A model generated the notes under the pieces. That model searched no databases. It was not told the DNA's origin and saw nothing but the letters and a program-made list of their open reading frames with translations. From Chamaelirium japonicum (lineage: Eukaryota > Streptophyta > Magnoliopsida > Liliales > Melanthiaceae), in assembly GCA_947650365.1 (NCBI GenBank), contig CANTAL010000021.1, positions 434,001-498,000 of the forward strand: a stretch of 64,000 nucleotides of DNA, written 5' to 3'. Positions 33,545 to 44,331 of this stretch are shown here, piece after piece. Each line of letters starts with the position of its first letter. The stretch's first letter is position 1. A program made the translations under genes and the position numbers.

Positions 33545-33689
33545 TCAGAGAGCGAAGGGTGCAACGAGAGTGCCGACGTCCGATTAGTTGTCTGATCAAC
33601 CGAGGAGGCGAGGAAGTTTGGCTATCAAGATCGGTTGTATGCTCAATCGATCAAGTAGTAGTGGAGAGAGCTCGATTTTTTGCTTGGAT

Positions 33690-33707
33690 CCCACAGACGG
33701 CGCCAAA
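33690..33707 (-). other. primer-binding site of element B
   Basis: TTTGGCGCCGTCTGTGGG on the minus strand, identical to element A's site and one base from the LTR end at 33709. Confidence 0.8.
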
Positions 33708-33708
33708 C

Positions 33709-33813
33709 TGTGGGGGAAAATCTTCGTTCCGACCCGAAGACTTCGCCTCACCAGTCAATTGAAGTTGAAGTTGACGTCGAAGATCGTTGGTCGATCTGTT
33801 GATTGAAGTTGAA
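33709..33813 (-). repeat. truncated 5' LTR of element B (last 105 bp)
   Basis: Matches the U5 end of B's 3' LTR (26060-26164) and then breaks at GTTGAA. No U3, TATA or outer end remains, so B can no longer start its own sense transcript here. Confidence 0.82.
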
Positions 33814-34265
33814 CAGCCATTTACTACCAGAAAAACCTATAAATAGCAGAGCCTTCGAATGTAAAAGGATGGAATCTCAGATCCGATCTCAGATCCAGAA
33901 TCTGATTTCCAGTTCTGAGTTTCAGAAACCAGAGCTCTAAAATTTCTATCTTCTCACCCTTCACCTCTCCTTGATCATCTTCTTGTCTTTGAAGAGATCA
34001 AAGAGGCTGCAGTAACACTCGGCCTGTCGAGGTTACTTCGAGAAAAGTGTTAGTGAATTCGGGTTGCTCCCTATAGCACGGAGACGTAGGCTTCGGCTGA
34101 ACTCCGAGATCACTTCTCACGTCAACTCTCTGATTGCATATCTCTCTCTGCTTGTGTATTGCGAAAGACAACTCCAATCAACAGATCGAACAACGATCTT
34201 CGACTTCAACTTCAATTGACTGGTGTGGCGAGGTCTTCGGGTCGGCACGAAGATTTTCCCCTACA
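33814..34265 (+). repeat. truncated 3' LTR of element A (last ~450 bp)
   Basis: Aligns with 15721-16149 of the 5' LTR from the CGCCATTTA segment through the TATA box (about 33838) to the CTACA end. The A-type R-U5 (TGTATTGCGAAAGACAAC) and the matching target duplication identify it as A's. The U3 minisatellite part is deleted at the junction with B. A mutation in the end (CCCCTACA instead of CCCCCACA) is visible. Confidence 0.85.
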
Positions 34266-34270
34266 GTTCC
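34266..34270. repeat. target-site duplication of element A, right copy (GTTCC)
   Basis: Exact partner of 15438-15442. The following AATACTCCACTTCTTAAT continues module M4 from the left flank. Confidence 0.9.
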
Positions 34271-37200
34271 AATACTCCACTTCTTAATAATATAATTAAA
34301 TCTTTCTATTCTCTTCTCTCTTCTCCTATGGATTAGGGTTTCCCATAGATTGCTTAGGCCTTAAGCAAGCATACCTTATAAATAATATACGACCCCTTTA
34401 GGATGGGGCATATTTGACGGTGCTTACTTTCTGCTATCTCATAATACGTTATCAGCACGAACATGTCGAGCCCAACCGAACAATTATAAGATAACAGAGA
34501 GAGAAATGAAAACAAAAGAGAGAAAAGAAAAAAGAAGAGAACGAAGAGATAAACAAAGAGAGAATAGAGAAGAAGTCCTGATCCAGTCCATTAGCCACAA
34601 GTATAGGTGTGAAGTAAGAAGGAATCTTAATTCCAAAACTCCACAGAAGAGAGAGAAAAAGAGAGAAGAGAATAGAGAGATAAATAAAGAGAGAAAAGAG
34701 AAAAAGTCCTACTCCAGTCCATTGGCCACGGGTATAGGTGTGAAGTAAAAAGGAATCTAAATTTCAAAACTACACTTCTGTCTTTGTTCCTCTCTCTATT
34801 TTCTTACGACTAGTCAGATAGGCTCGACATGTTCGTGCTGATAATGTGTTATGAGATGGGAGAAAGAGAAAGCGTCAAATGTGCCCTACCCTAAAGGGGT
34901 CATATATTATTTATAGTGTAAGCTTACTTAGGGCCTAAACAATCTATGAGAAACCCAAATCCATGGGAGAAGATAGAAGAGAACGGAGAAATAAAAGAAG
35001 ATAGAAGAGAGAAGAAGTCCTGCTCTTGTCCATTGGCCACGGGTATAGATGTAAAGTTAGAAGGAATCTAAATTCCAAAACTCCACTAATGTCTTCATTT
35101 TCTCTCTGTTTTTTTATGACTGATCGGCTGGGCTTGACATGTTCGTACTGATAATGTCTTATAAGATGGGAGAAAGAGAGAGCCGTCAAACGTTTCCCAT
35201 CCTAAGGGGGTCGTATATTATTTATAAGGTAAGATTACTTAGGGCCTAAGCAATCTATAGGAAACCCTAATCCATATGAGAGTTAAAGAAGAGAACAGAG
35301 AGATTTAATTATATTATTGAGAAATAAAATTTTTGAATTTAGGTTCCTTCTTACTTCGTACCTATAACCGTGGTAAATAGACATAAGCATGACTTCTTCT
35401 CTCTTATCTATTCATTTATCTCTCTATTTTCTTCTCTCTTCTTCTCTTTTCTCACAACACGTTATCAGCATGAACATATCGACTCTAACCGACCAGTAGT
35501 AAAAAAACAAAGAGATAAACGAAGACAGAAGAGAAAGAAGAAGAGAGAAAAGAACAGAGAGATAAATGAAGAGAGAAGAGAGAAGAAGACTTGCTCCAGT
35601 GCATTGGCAACGGGTATAGCCAGTGCATTGGCCACGGGTATAGGTGTGATGTAAGAATGAATCTAAAATCCAAAATTCTACTTCTCAATATTTATACGAC
35701 CCCTTTAAGGTAGGGCACTTTTGACGGTTCTCTCTTTGTCTCATCTCACAACACGTTACCAGCACGAATGTTTCGTGCTCAACCGACCAGTCACAAGAAA
35801 ACGGAGAGATAAACAAAGACAGAAGAGATAGAAAAAAAGAGAAGAGACTAGAGAGAAAAACAAAGAAAGAAGAGAGAAGAAGTCCAGCTCTATTCCATTG
35901 GCTACGGTATAGGTGTGAAGTAAGAAAGAATCTGATAATGTGTTATAAGATGGGAGAAAGAGAGAGCCGTTAAACGTGCCCCATCCAAAAGGGGTCGCAT
36001 ATTATTTATGGTGTAAGCTTACTTAGGGCCTAAGCAATCTATAGAATACCCTAATACATAGAAGAAGAGAGAAGAGCATGGAGAGATTATAATTATGTTA
36101 TTAAGAAGTGGAGTTTTGAAATTTAGATTCCTTCTTACTTCATACCTATACCCATGGCGAATGGATTGGAGCAGGACTTCTTCTCTTCTCTTTTCGTTTA
36201 TCTCTCTGTTCTCTTCTCTCTTCTTCTCTCTTCTCACAACACGTTATCAGCACGAATATGTCGAGCCCAGCCGACCAGTCACAAAAAAACAAAAAGAAAA
36301 TGAAGATAGAAGTAAGAGAGAAACGAAGACAGAAGAGAGAGAAGAAGAAGGAAAAGAACGGAGAGATAAACAAAAAAAGAAGAGAGAAGAAGTCCTGCTC
36401 CTGTCTATTGGCCACGGGTATAGGTGTGAAGTAGGAAGGAATCTAAATTCCAAAACTCCATAGAAGATTATGAAGAAGAAAGAAGAAAACAATGAGATAA
36501 ATAAAGAGAGAAGAAGTCTTACTCTAGTTCATTATCCACCGTCGGATCTCTCCCTTGGAATAGGGTTTCCCATAGATTATTTAGGCCCTAAGTAGGCTTA
36601 TCCTATAAATAATATAAAGGGTAGGGTATATTTGACGGCTCTCCTTTTCTCCCATCTTACAACACGTTATCAGTATAAACATATCGAGCCCAGCCGTTAA
36701 ATAATTCATTTATCTCTTCCTTCTCTTCTCTCTTCTCTCTTCTCATAACACGTTATCAGCACGAACATATCAAGCCTAGTCAACCAGTCACAAGAAAACA
36801 AAGAGAGTATAGCTGTGAAGTAAGAAGGAATCAAAATTTCAAAACTCGACTACACAATATTTATACGACCCCTTTAGGGTGGGGCATATTTGATGGCTCT
36901 CGTTCTCTCCCATCTCACAACACGTTATCAGCATGAACATATCAATCTCAGCCGACCAGTCATAAGAAAATAGAGAGAGAAACAAAGACAAAAGAGAGAA
37001 GAGAACAGAGAGATAAACGAAGATAGAAGGAAGAAGAAGTCCTGCTCCAGTCCAATATACCATAGAAGAGAGAGAAGAAAAGAAAAGAAAACAGAGAGAT
37101 AAATAAAGAGAGAATAGAGAAGAAGTCCTGCTCCAGTCCATTGGCCTGAGTATAGGTATGAAGTAGAAGAAATCTAAAATCAAAAACTCCACTTCTGTCT

Positions 37201-40200
37201 TCGTTTCTCTCTCCGTTTTCTAGCGACTCGTCAGCTGGGCTCGACATGTTCGTGCTGATAACGTGTTGTGAGATAGGACAAAGGGAGACCCGTCAAATGT
37301 GCCCCACCATAAAGGGGTCATAAGAATATTAAGAAGTGGAGTTTTAGAATTTAGATTCCTTCTTACTTCACACCTATACCCATAGCCAATGGACTGGAGC
37401 AGGGGTTCTTCTCCCATTATTTATCTCTCCATTCTCTTCTCTCTTTTTCTCTTTTCTATCTTTGTTTCTCTCTCTATTTTCTTACGACTGGTCGGCTGGG
37501 CTCGACATGTTCGTGCTGATAATGTGTTGTGAGAAGAGAAAAGAAGAAAGAAGAGAATGGAGATATAAACGAAGAAAGAATAGAGAAGAAGTCCTGCTCC
37601 AGTCCATTCATCACGGGTATAGGTATGAAGTAAGAAGAAATCTAAGTTCCAAAACTCCACTTCTCAATAATATAATTAAATCTCCCCGTTCTCTTCTCTC
37701 TTCTCTTCTGGATTAGGGTTTTCATAGATTGCTTAGGCCCTAAGGAAGCTTACCGTATAAATAATATACGACCCTTTTAGGGTGCGGCACGTTTGACGGC
37801 TCTCTCTTTCTCCTATCTCATAATACGTTATCAGTATGAACAAGTCGAGCCCAGCCGACCAGTCGTAAGAAAACAGAGAAAGAAACAACGATAGAGGAGA
37901 GAGAAGTAGAGAGAAGAGAACGGAGATATAAACGAAGATAGAAGATAGAAGAAGACCCGCTTCAGTCCATTAGCCACGGGTATAGGTGTGAAGTAAGAAG
38001 GAATCTAAATTCCAAAACTCCACTTCTCAATAATATAATTAAATCTCTCTATTCTTTTCTCTCTTCTCCTATGGATTAGGGTTTCCCATAGATTGCTTTG
38101 GCCCTAAGTAAGCTTACCATATAAATAATATATGACCCCTTTAGAATAGGGCATGTTTGACGGTGCTTATTTTCTTCTATCTCATAATACGTTATCAACA
38201 CGAACATGTCGAGCCCAACCGACCAATTATAAGAAAACAGAGAAAGAACAAAAGAGAAGAGAACGAATAGATAAACAAAGAGAGAAGAGAAAAGAAGTCC
38301 TGCTCCAGTCCATTGGCCACAGGTATAGGTTTGAAGTAAGAAGGAATCTAAATTCCAAAACTCCACAGAAGAGATAGAAGAAGAGAGAAGAGAATAGAGA
38401 TATAAATAAAGTGAAAAGAGAAGAAGTCCTACTCCAGTCCATTGGCCACGGGTATAGGTGTGAAGTAAAAAGGAATCTAAATTCCAAAACTTTACTTTTG
38501 TCTTCGTTTCTCTTTCTGTTTTCATATGACTGGTCGGATGGGCTCGATATTTTCCTGCTGATAATGTGTATTGAGATAGGAGAAAGAGAAAGCCGTCAAA
38601 CATGCCCCACCCTAAAGGGTTGTATATTATTTATAGAGTAAGCTTACTTAGGGTCTAAGCAATCTATGAGAAACCCTAATCTATGGGAGAAGATAAAAGA
38701 GAATATAGAAATAAATGAAGAGAGAAGAGAGAAAAAGTCCTGCTCCAGTCCATTGGCTACGGGTATAGGTATAAAGTTAGAAGGAATCTAAATTTTAAAC
38801 TCCATTTCTGTCTTTGCTTCTCTCTCCGTTTTCTTGGAACTGGTCGGCTGGGCTCGACATGTTCGTGCTGATAATGTATTGTGAGATGGGAGAAAGAGAG
38901 AGCCGTCAAACTTTCCCCACTCTAAGGGGGTCGTAATATTTTTATAAGGTTAGCTTACTTAGGGCCTAAGCAATCTATTGGAAACCCTAATCCATATGAG
39001 AGATCAAAAAGATAACGGAGAGATTTAATTATATTATTGAGAAATAGAGTTTTGGAATTTTGCTTCCTTCTTACTTCATACCTATACCCATTGTAAATGG
39101 ACATGAGCAAGACTTCTTCTCTTTTCGTTTATCTCTCCATTCTCTTCTCTTTTCTTCTCTCTTCTCACAATATGTTTTCAGCATAAACACGTCGATCCCA
39201 GCCGACCAGTCACAAAAAAATAAAGAGAAACGAACACAGAAAAGGGAAAATAAGAGAAAAAAGAACGGAGAGATAAATAAAGAGAGAAGAGAGAAGAAGA
39301 CTAGCTTCAGTGCATTGGCTACAGGTATAGGTATAAAGTAAAAAGGAATCTAAAATCCAAAACTTCACTTTATATGACCCCTTTAAAGTGGGGCACGTTT
39401 GACGGCTCTCTCTTTCTCCTATCTCACAACACGTTATCAGTACGAATATTTCGAGCCCAACCGACCAGTCACAAGAAAATAGAGAGATAAATAAAGACAG
39501 AAGAGATAGAAGAAGAAAGAAGAGACCGAAAAGATAAACGAAGTGAGAAGAGAGAAGAAGTCATGCTCTATTCCATTGGCCACGGGTATAGATGAGATGT
39601 AAGAAAGAATCCGATAACGTGTTGTAAGATCGGAGAAAATGAGAGCCATCAAACATGCCATATCCAAAAGGGGTCGTATATTATTTATGGTATAAGCTTA
39701 CTTAGAGCCTAAGCAATCTATGGAAAACCCTAATCCATGGGAGAAGAGAGAAGAGAACGAAGAGATTATAGTTATATTATTGAGAAGTGGAGTTTTGGAA
39801 TTTAGATTCTTTCTTACTTCACACCTATACCCATAGGGAATGGATTCGAGCAGGACTTCTTCTCTCTTCCCTCTTCGTTTATCTCTCCGTTCTCTTCTCT
39901 CTTTTTCTCTCTTCTCACCACACATTATCAGCATGAACATGTCAATCCCAGTCGGCCAGTCATAAGAAAACGAAGAAAGAAACGAAGATAGAAGAGAGAG
40001 AAGAAGAGAGAAGAGAACGGAAAGATAAATAAAGGAAAAAGAGAAAAGAAGTCCTTCTCCAGTCTATTGGCCACGGGTATAGGTGTGAAGTAAGACAGAA
40101 TTTAAATTCCAAAACTCTACAGAAGATTGAGAAGAAGAAAGAAGAGAACAGAGAGATAAATAGTGAGAGAAGAAGCCCTACTTAGTTTATTATCCACCGT

Positions 40201-40648
40201 CGGATCTCTCCCTTGGAATAGGGTTTTCCATATATTGCTTAAGCCCTAAGTAAGTTTACCCTATAAATAATATAATGGGTGGGGCAAATTTAATGGCTCT
40301 CTCTTTCTCCTATCTTACAACATGTTATCAGCACGAACATGTCAAGCCCAGCCATTAAATAATTCGTTTATCTCTCCGTTCTCTTCTCTTTTCACTCTTC
40401 TTACAACACGTTATCAGCACGCACGAACATGTCGAGCCCAACAGACCAGTCATAAGAAAATAGTGAGAAAAATAAAGACAAAAGAGAGAGAAGAAGAAGA
40501 AAGAGAACAAAGAGATAAACAAAGAGAGACGAAGTCCTACTCCAGGCCATTGCCTACAGGTATAGCTGTAAAGTAAGAAGGAATCTAAATTCCAAAACTC
40601 TACTTCTTAATATTTATACGACCCCTTTAGGGTCGGGCATGTTTGATA
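34271..40648. repeat. mosaic repeat landscape, second block
   Basis: Same modules as 1558-15437 and originally continuous with it. Plus-strand primer-like motifs lie near 34449, 35460, 36244, 36749, 36922, 37828, 38190, 39433, 40326 and 40412. Minus-strand copies lie near 34830, 35144, 37251, 37513, 38558 and 38871. Purine tracts of GAGA/GAAGA type fill much of the rest. No AT-rich M5 core of comparable size is present. No gene is seen. Confidence 0.8.
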
Positions 40649-40653
40649 GCTCT
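40649..40653. repeat. target-site duplication of the Athila-like array, left copy (GCTCT)
   Basis: Directly before LTR 1. The identical pentamer follows LTR 3 at 61622-61626. Joined flanks restore the LTR-like module (GACAGCTCTCTCTTTC-type) of the landscape. Confidence 0.88.
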
Positions 40654-41621
40654 TGATAACTACTTCTTTGTTTATCGTTGGAGTGAAGTAATTTTCAAAA
40701 ATTTTCAATACCTGCATATATAACTCAGAGAACTTTAACAGTAAAGGGCAAGTAAGGATCGAACCATACGTAATTAGATGCCTAGAGAAAAGAGATCACA
40801 AGTGAAACTATTTTGGTGATGCTTTGTTTTAAGAAGCAAAACGAAAACTAGAGATTTAAATAAAAGGATTATCAGAAGACAAATCCGCCCAGGAGAGGGG
40901 TTTGTTAGCCATGGTATTGAGTAAAGTTCTCTTGCAATGTTACTCTTTTATGTCCACATTTGAGAGCGGAAGTTTTACCGACTCAAGTGGAAGATATCGA
41001 GTGAAAGCCCCCTTTATATAATTTTATTATATAATATTCTCACAATATTACGAATAGAATTCTTCTTATAGTGAAGAAGTAAAACTAATTCAATTGCGAA
41101 AATTCATATAATAAAAATTAGATAAAAATAATGATAAAAATCTTAGCTATCTTAGTTAATGATTTAATATTTGAGTGTTGAAGTATCACCCGAATCCCAA
41201 TTGAATGGAAACACGGGTGAGCTTCATTCTCACTTAAGAATTCAATTAAGAAAGATGCATAGACGTTAAGCACGATCAAGAGTAAAGTGCAAGATGAGAA
41301 CTAACTATTTACCATGGCATTGAACCCCTCTCCCTGGCGGGAGGGAGTTTAGCCGGCCATGGTTTGAATGCTAATAGCAAAATGAATAAAGCTAAACATT
41401 GCAGAAAGAGAAAAGTACGTGCAAGAAAATATAGATAAAGGACGATTTTATTGAATCGAAGAAAAAAATGTTACATCCACTACTTTGAAAATCTTCTTCA
41501 GAAATTACAGCACTTCTATGCTCTTACTTCGCACCCACTCTAAGAAATAACTGATGATAGCTCTCTCCAAAAACTGGTATGGTGATGATGATCTCCCCTC
41601 CTTCATTCCCATGTCCCCCTA

Positions 41622-41628
41622 CTTATAG
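41622..41628 (-). promoter_or_regulatory. TATA-like box of the Athila-like LTR
   Basis: CTATAAG in CCCTATAAGTAGGGGG on the minus strand, about 2.5 kb inside the LTR. The same sequence is present in LTR 2 and LTR 3. It is the best core-promoter candidate; strand and position fit a very long U3. Confidence 0.45.
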
Positions 41629-41815
41629 GGTCTTCAAGCTTGCACCCCAAGGCATAGGATTTGGTAAAATTGTCTTTCATTGGTATGAAGTAAAGAGAAA
41701 AAAAAAATTAAAAGGGGAAAGAATTGAGGGAGAAGGAGAGAGGGTCGGTTTAGAGAGAGAGAAGAGAGAGGATTGTGCATGGCTTTGATGGATCACGGAA
41801 GAGAGGGAATGCAGT

Positions 41816-43340
41816 GAACGGTTGTGATTAATTTGGACCGAAAGAATGGAAAGAGAATTCGGAAAAAAGAGTAGGAGGATCGGTTGGATGTGATCGGGTA
41901 GTGAATGGGTATTCGGTTTTAGAAAGAGAAGAGCTGGGCGCAGGTTGTAGGAAGGTGACGTGCATGGACAAGTTCGCGAGGGGATTCTCGGAGTAGGATC
42001 GGGTATGCGTGGTTGAGGTTTGTGGATGGCTACGATCCGGCCTCATCCGGATTAGGAAGGAAGGGGAACGGTTGTGATTGGGTTTACTTAAAAGAGAGAA
42101 ATAAAAAGAGATTTAGAGAGAGAAAGATATAAAAAGAGAGAGAATTAAGGAGAGAGATGATTGAGGAGAAAATAAAGGAATGAGATTACTGGGTTCGGTT
42201 ATGATGAGATTGGAAAGAGAGTAGAGATAGAATCGGATGGATCTCACGCACAGGTTCGACACGAGAGAGAGAGGATCTTAAATGGGGAATAAATCATAAA
42301 GATGGAAAGAGAGGGCCGGGTACAGCTGGGTTTGAGAGAGGAGGATCTCAGTTGGGATCTAGAGAGATAAAGAAGAAAGAGAAAGGAGATCTGGGCTGTT
42401 AAGAAAGGAAAAAGATAGAGAGAATTAAGGAGAGAGAAAGAAACGGTTTTAGAGAGAGAATAGGAGAGGAAACGTGCGGCTCGGGCTACATGGGTTTTAG
42501 AGAGAGAATCCGAAAGAAAGAGAGGGTTTCGGCTGGGTCTCGGTCGGGTAAGAGAGAGGGGAGGATAAGGAAAGAGAAAAAAAACAAGGAAAGCTAGAGA
42601 GAGAAAAGCTTGGGCGGTTGGGATAGATAAGGAATGAGAGAGAAAGGAGATCGCAGGTGAGAGACGGGAATGCTGATCGGGTCGAGCTGATCCTAGGGAC
42701 GGCTGTGATCAAGTGGTCCGTGAGATAGAGAAGTCTGGAACGCTGCATGCATGGGGTTGTTGTGCACAGCTTGGTTGATTCAATGTATCTATTGATGGCT
42801 TGCAAAGGACGGCTGTGATTAGTTTAGAGAAGAGAGAAACGGGGAGTGGGCTCATGCATGGGTACGTAACGCATCAGACGGCTGTGATATTGTTAGAGAG
42901 AGAGGGTTGGCTGGGTAGAATGCAGGGATAAGTTGGACGGCTGCATGCATGGGTATTATGGATCGGACGGCGGTGATTGATGAGTTGGTTAGCAACGGAT
43001 GGCTGCGATTATGGGACTGTGGACGGCTGTGATCTCATGAATGAGGAGCGGCTGATCGTCTTAGGATGGCTGCGATGCAATCAGACGGTTATGGTGGTCG
43101 GTTGAGAGAATCCCGGAGAGAGAGCAGAGAGAAGATTAGAGAGAGAAAACGGGTTCTATTAGTCCAAAAGATACGAGCCGGGTTTTGTTGGGTGGATAAG
43201 GAAAGCACTGGAGTTTTTGTTAGGCTCCAAACCGTACAGCATTAGTTGGTTTTGAATTAAGAATAAAAAATTTAAAGAAAGAAATTGAAGAGAGATACAA
43301 GGTGGTAGCTTGTATGGGTTTGGACGGCTACGATCGGACG
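41816..43340 (-). repeat. dispersed U3 motif ATCACAGCCGTCC (about 13 copies)
   Basis: On the plus strand GGACGGCTGTGAT and close variants occur near 41816, 42022, 42069, 42701, 42808, 42878, 42936, 42965, 42997, 43022, 43065, 43083 and 43322. Spacing is irregular, so it is not a simple tandem repeat. All copies lie on the U3 side of the TATA candidate, which fits a cluster of binding sites. The same motifs recur in LTR 2 and LTR 3. Confidence 0.55.
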
Positions 43341-44095
43341 GTGGATTTGTGGCTCCAGATGGAATGAATGTGCATGGGTAATGCATTTTCTGTGTACTAC
43401 CGGGAGTCCAACTGAGTTGGTAATGATGGGTCGATGGCTAAGATCGGGTATGTTTGTATGTTCATGTTGGGTCGGAAAGTGAGCCGTATGCGCTGCTAGA
43501 TGGCCAAGATGGGAAGAAGAGAAGGAAAATAAAAGAGAAGGGAAGAGAGAGAAAGAAGGAGCTGGAGAAGGAAGAAAGGGTGGCTAATTGGGGTGCACCA
43601 CTTATCATGGTTTGAAGCCAGCTCATTATGCCTGAGTCTTGTTCTTCTAGTGCTTGAGTTCAGAGCTACGTGCGTGCCGATTTTTGCCAAAATATCCTTC
43701 GCGAGCTCTGATATTGCGATTTCATTTGTTTGTCATTTGCGTGCACTATAGATCTGCTCCCAAGGTATTGTGATAACATCTACTATTTAGTCACACTCCA
43801 TTGTAGCTACGCGTGTTGAGGACGAGTCCTAGGCACTGCGAAAAAGACATAAAATGATATCCATCAGTTCCTTATAATAAAAAAAACAGTAAAATGATTC
43901 TCAAGCTTTATAATTTTCATGCAGGTAATGCATAAATGCAAATCAATATACCTATGTGTTCGTACGAAATTATTCTATGCAATGATGAAAATAAAATTTA
44001 TGCACTTTACGTGTAATATTAATGTTTTATGTAAGAGAATGATAAGATATGCATGAAAAAGGAAGGGATAATTCGCACCATATTGACACTTAACA

Positions 44096-44106
44096 CACCC
44101 CCAAAC
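44096..44106 (-). other. polypurine tract, internal region 1
   Basis: AAGTTTGGGGGTG on the minus strand abuts the TGTTAAGTG start of LTR 1. The same tract precedes LTR 2 at 52861. Confidence 0.65.
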
Positions 44107-44296
44107 TTGAATCTTTCTCGTCCTCGAGAAAGCTAGCAAACAAAATAAACTAAGAAAATAATAGAAGAGCAAAAATAACTTAACTCACTTTCGCAGGAAT
44201 CGCGATTGCACTTAGCACGTGCAACAAGCCGTTAAACCCCTAGGTTACCCCAGTGGACGAGTTTTGTCTCGTGAGGGTTTGCAGTGAATATACCCA

Positions 44297-44331
<35 letters not shown>

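Larger units (their letters stand above)
26060..33813 (-). mobile_element. Tat-lineage retrotransposon B, nested in A, pol deleted
   Basis: Reading the minus strand from the right: a fragment of 5' LTR (33813-33709), primer site (33707-33690), broken gag (33544-32150), a small remnant of the pol 3' end (about 32040-31920), hairpin repeats, an antisense gene on the plus strand (28477-31273), a palindromic array (28035-26900), polypurine tract (26787-26780) and 3' LTR (26775-26060). About 4 kb of protease-RT-RNase H-integrase found in A is missing, so B could only move with proteins from another copy. Its LTRs are a sister type to A's. Confidence 0.88.
15443..34265 (+). mobile_element. Tat-lineage Ty3/gypsy retrotransposon A, interrupted by nested element B
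   Basis: Order on the plus strand: 5' LTR (15443-16149), primer site, gag-pro-pol frame (16314-22193), hairpin repeats, antisense spliced gene on the minus strand (25609-22804), nested minus-strand element B (26060-33813), and the 3' end of A's own 3' LTR (33814-34265). The 5-bp duplications at both outer edges show that A and its contents form one insertion. A's polypurine tract, presumed palindromic array and first ~280 bp of the 3' LTR are missing at the B/A junction. The dual RNase H and absence of a chromodomain fit the plant Tat lineage. Confidence 0.9.
40654..44095 (-). repeat. LTR 1 of the Athila-like array (3442 bp)
   Basis: On the minus strand starts TGTTAAGTGTCAATATGG at 44095 and ends AGTAGTTATCA at 40654. 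Long purine-rich GAGAGA tracts dominate 41690-42690. A repeated GGACGGCTGTGATY motif lies at 41816-43340, upstream of a TATA candidate. It is unusually long for a plant Ty3/gypsy LTR. The short reading frames inside it are not supported as genes. Confidence 0.9.

Noticed and set aside
41579-43690. Short ORFs within the Athila-like LTRs (also at 50344-52455 and 59106-61216)
   Set aside because: They are repeated only because the LTR is repeated; purine-rich low-complexity composition and no conserved domain.
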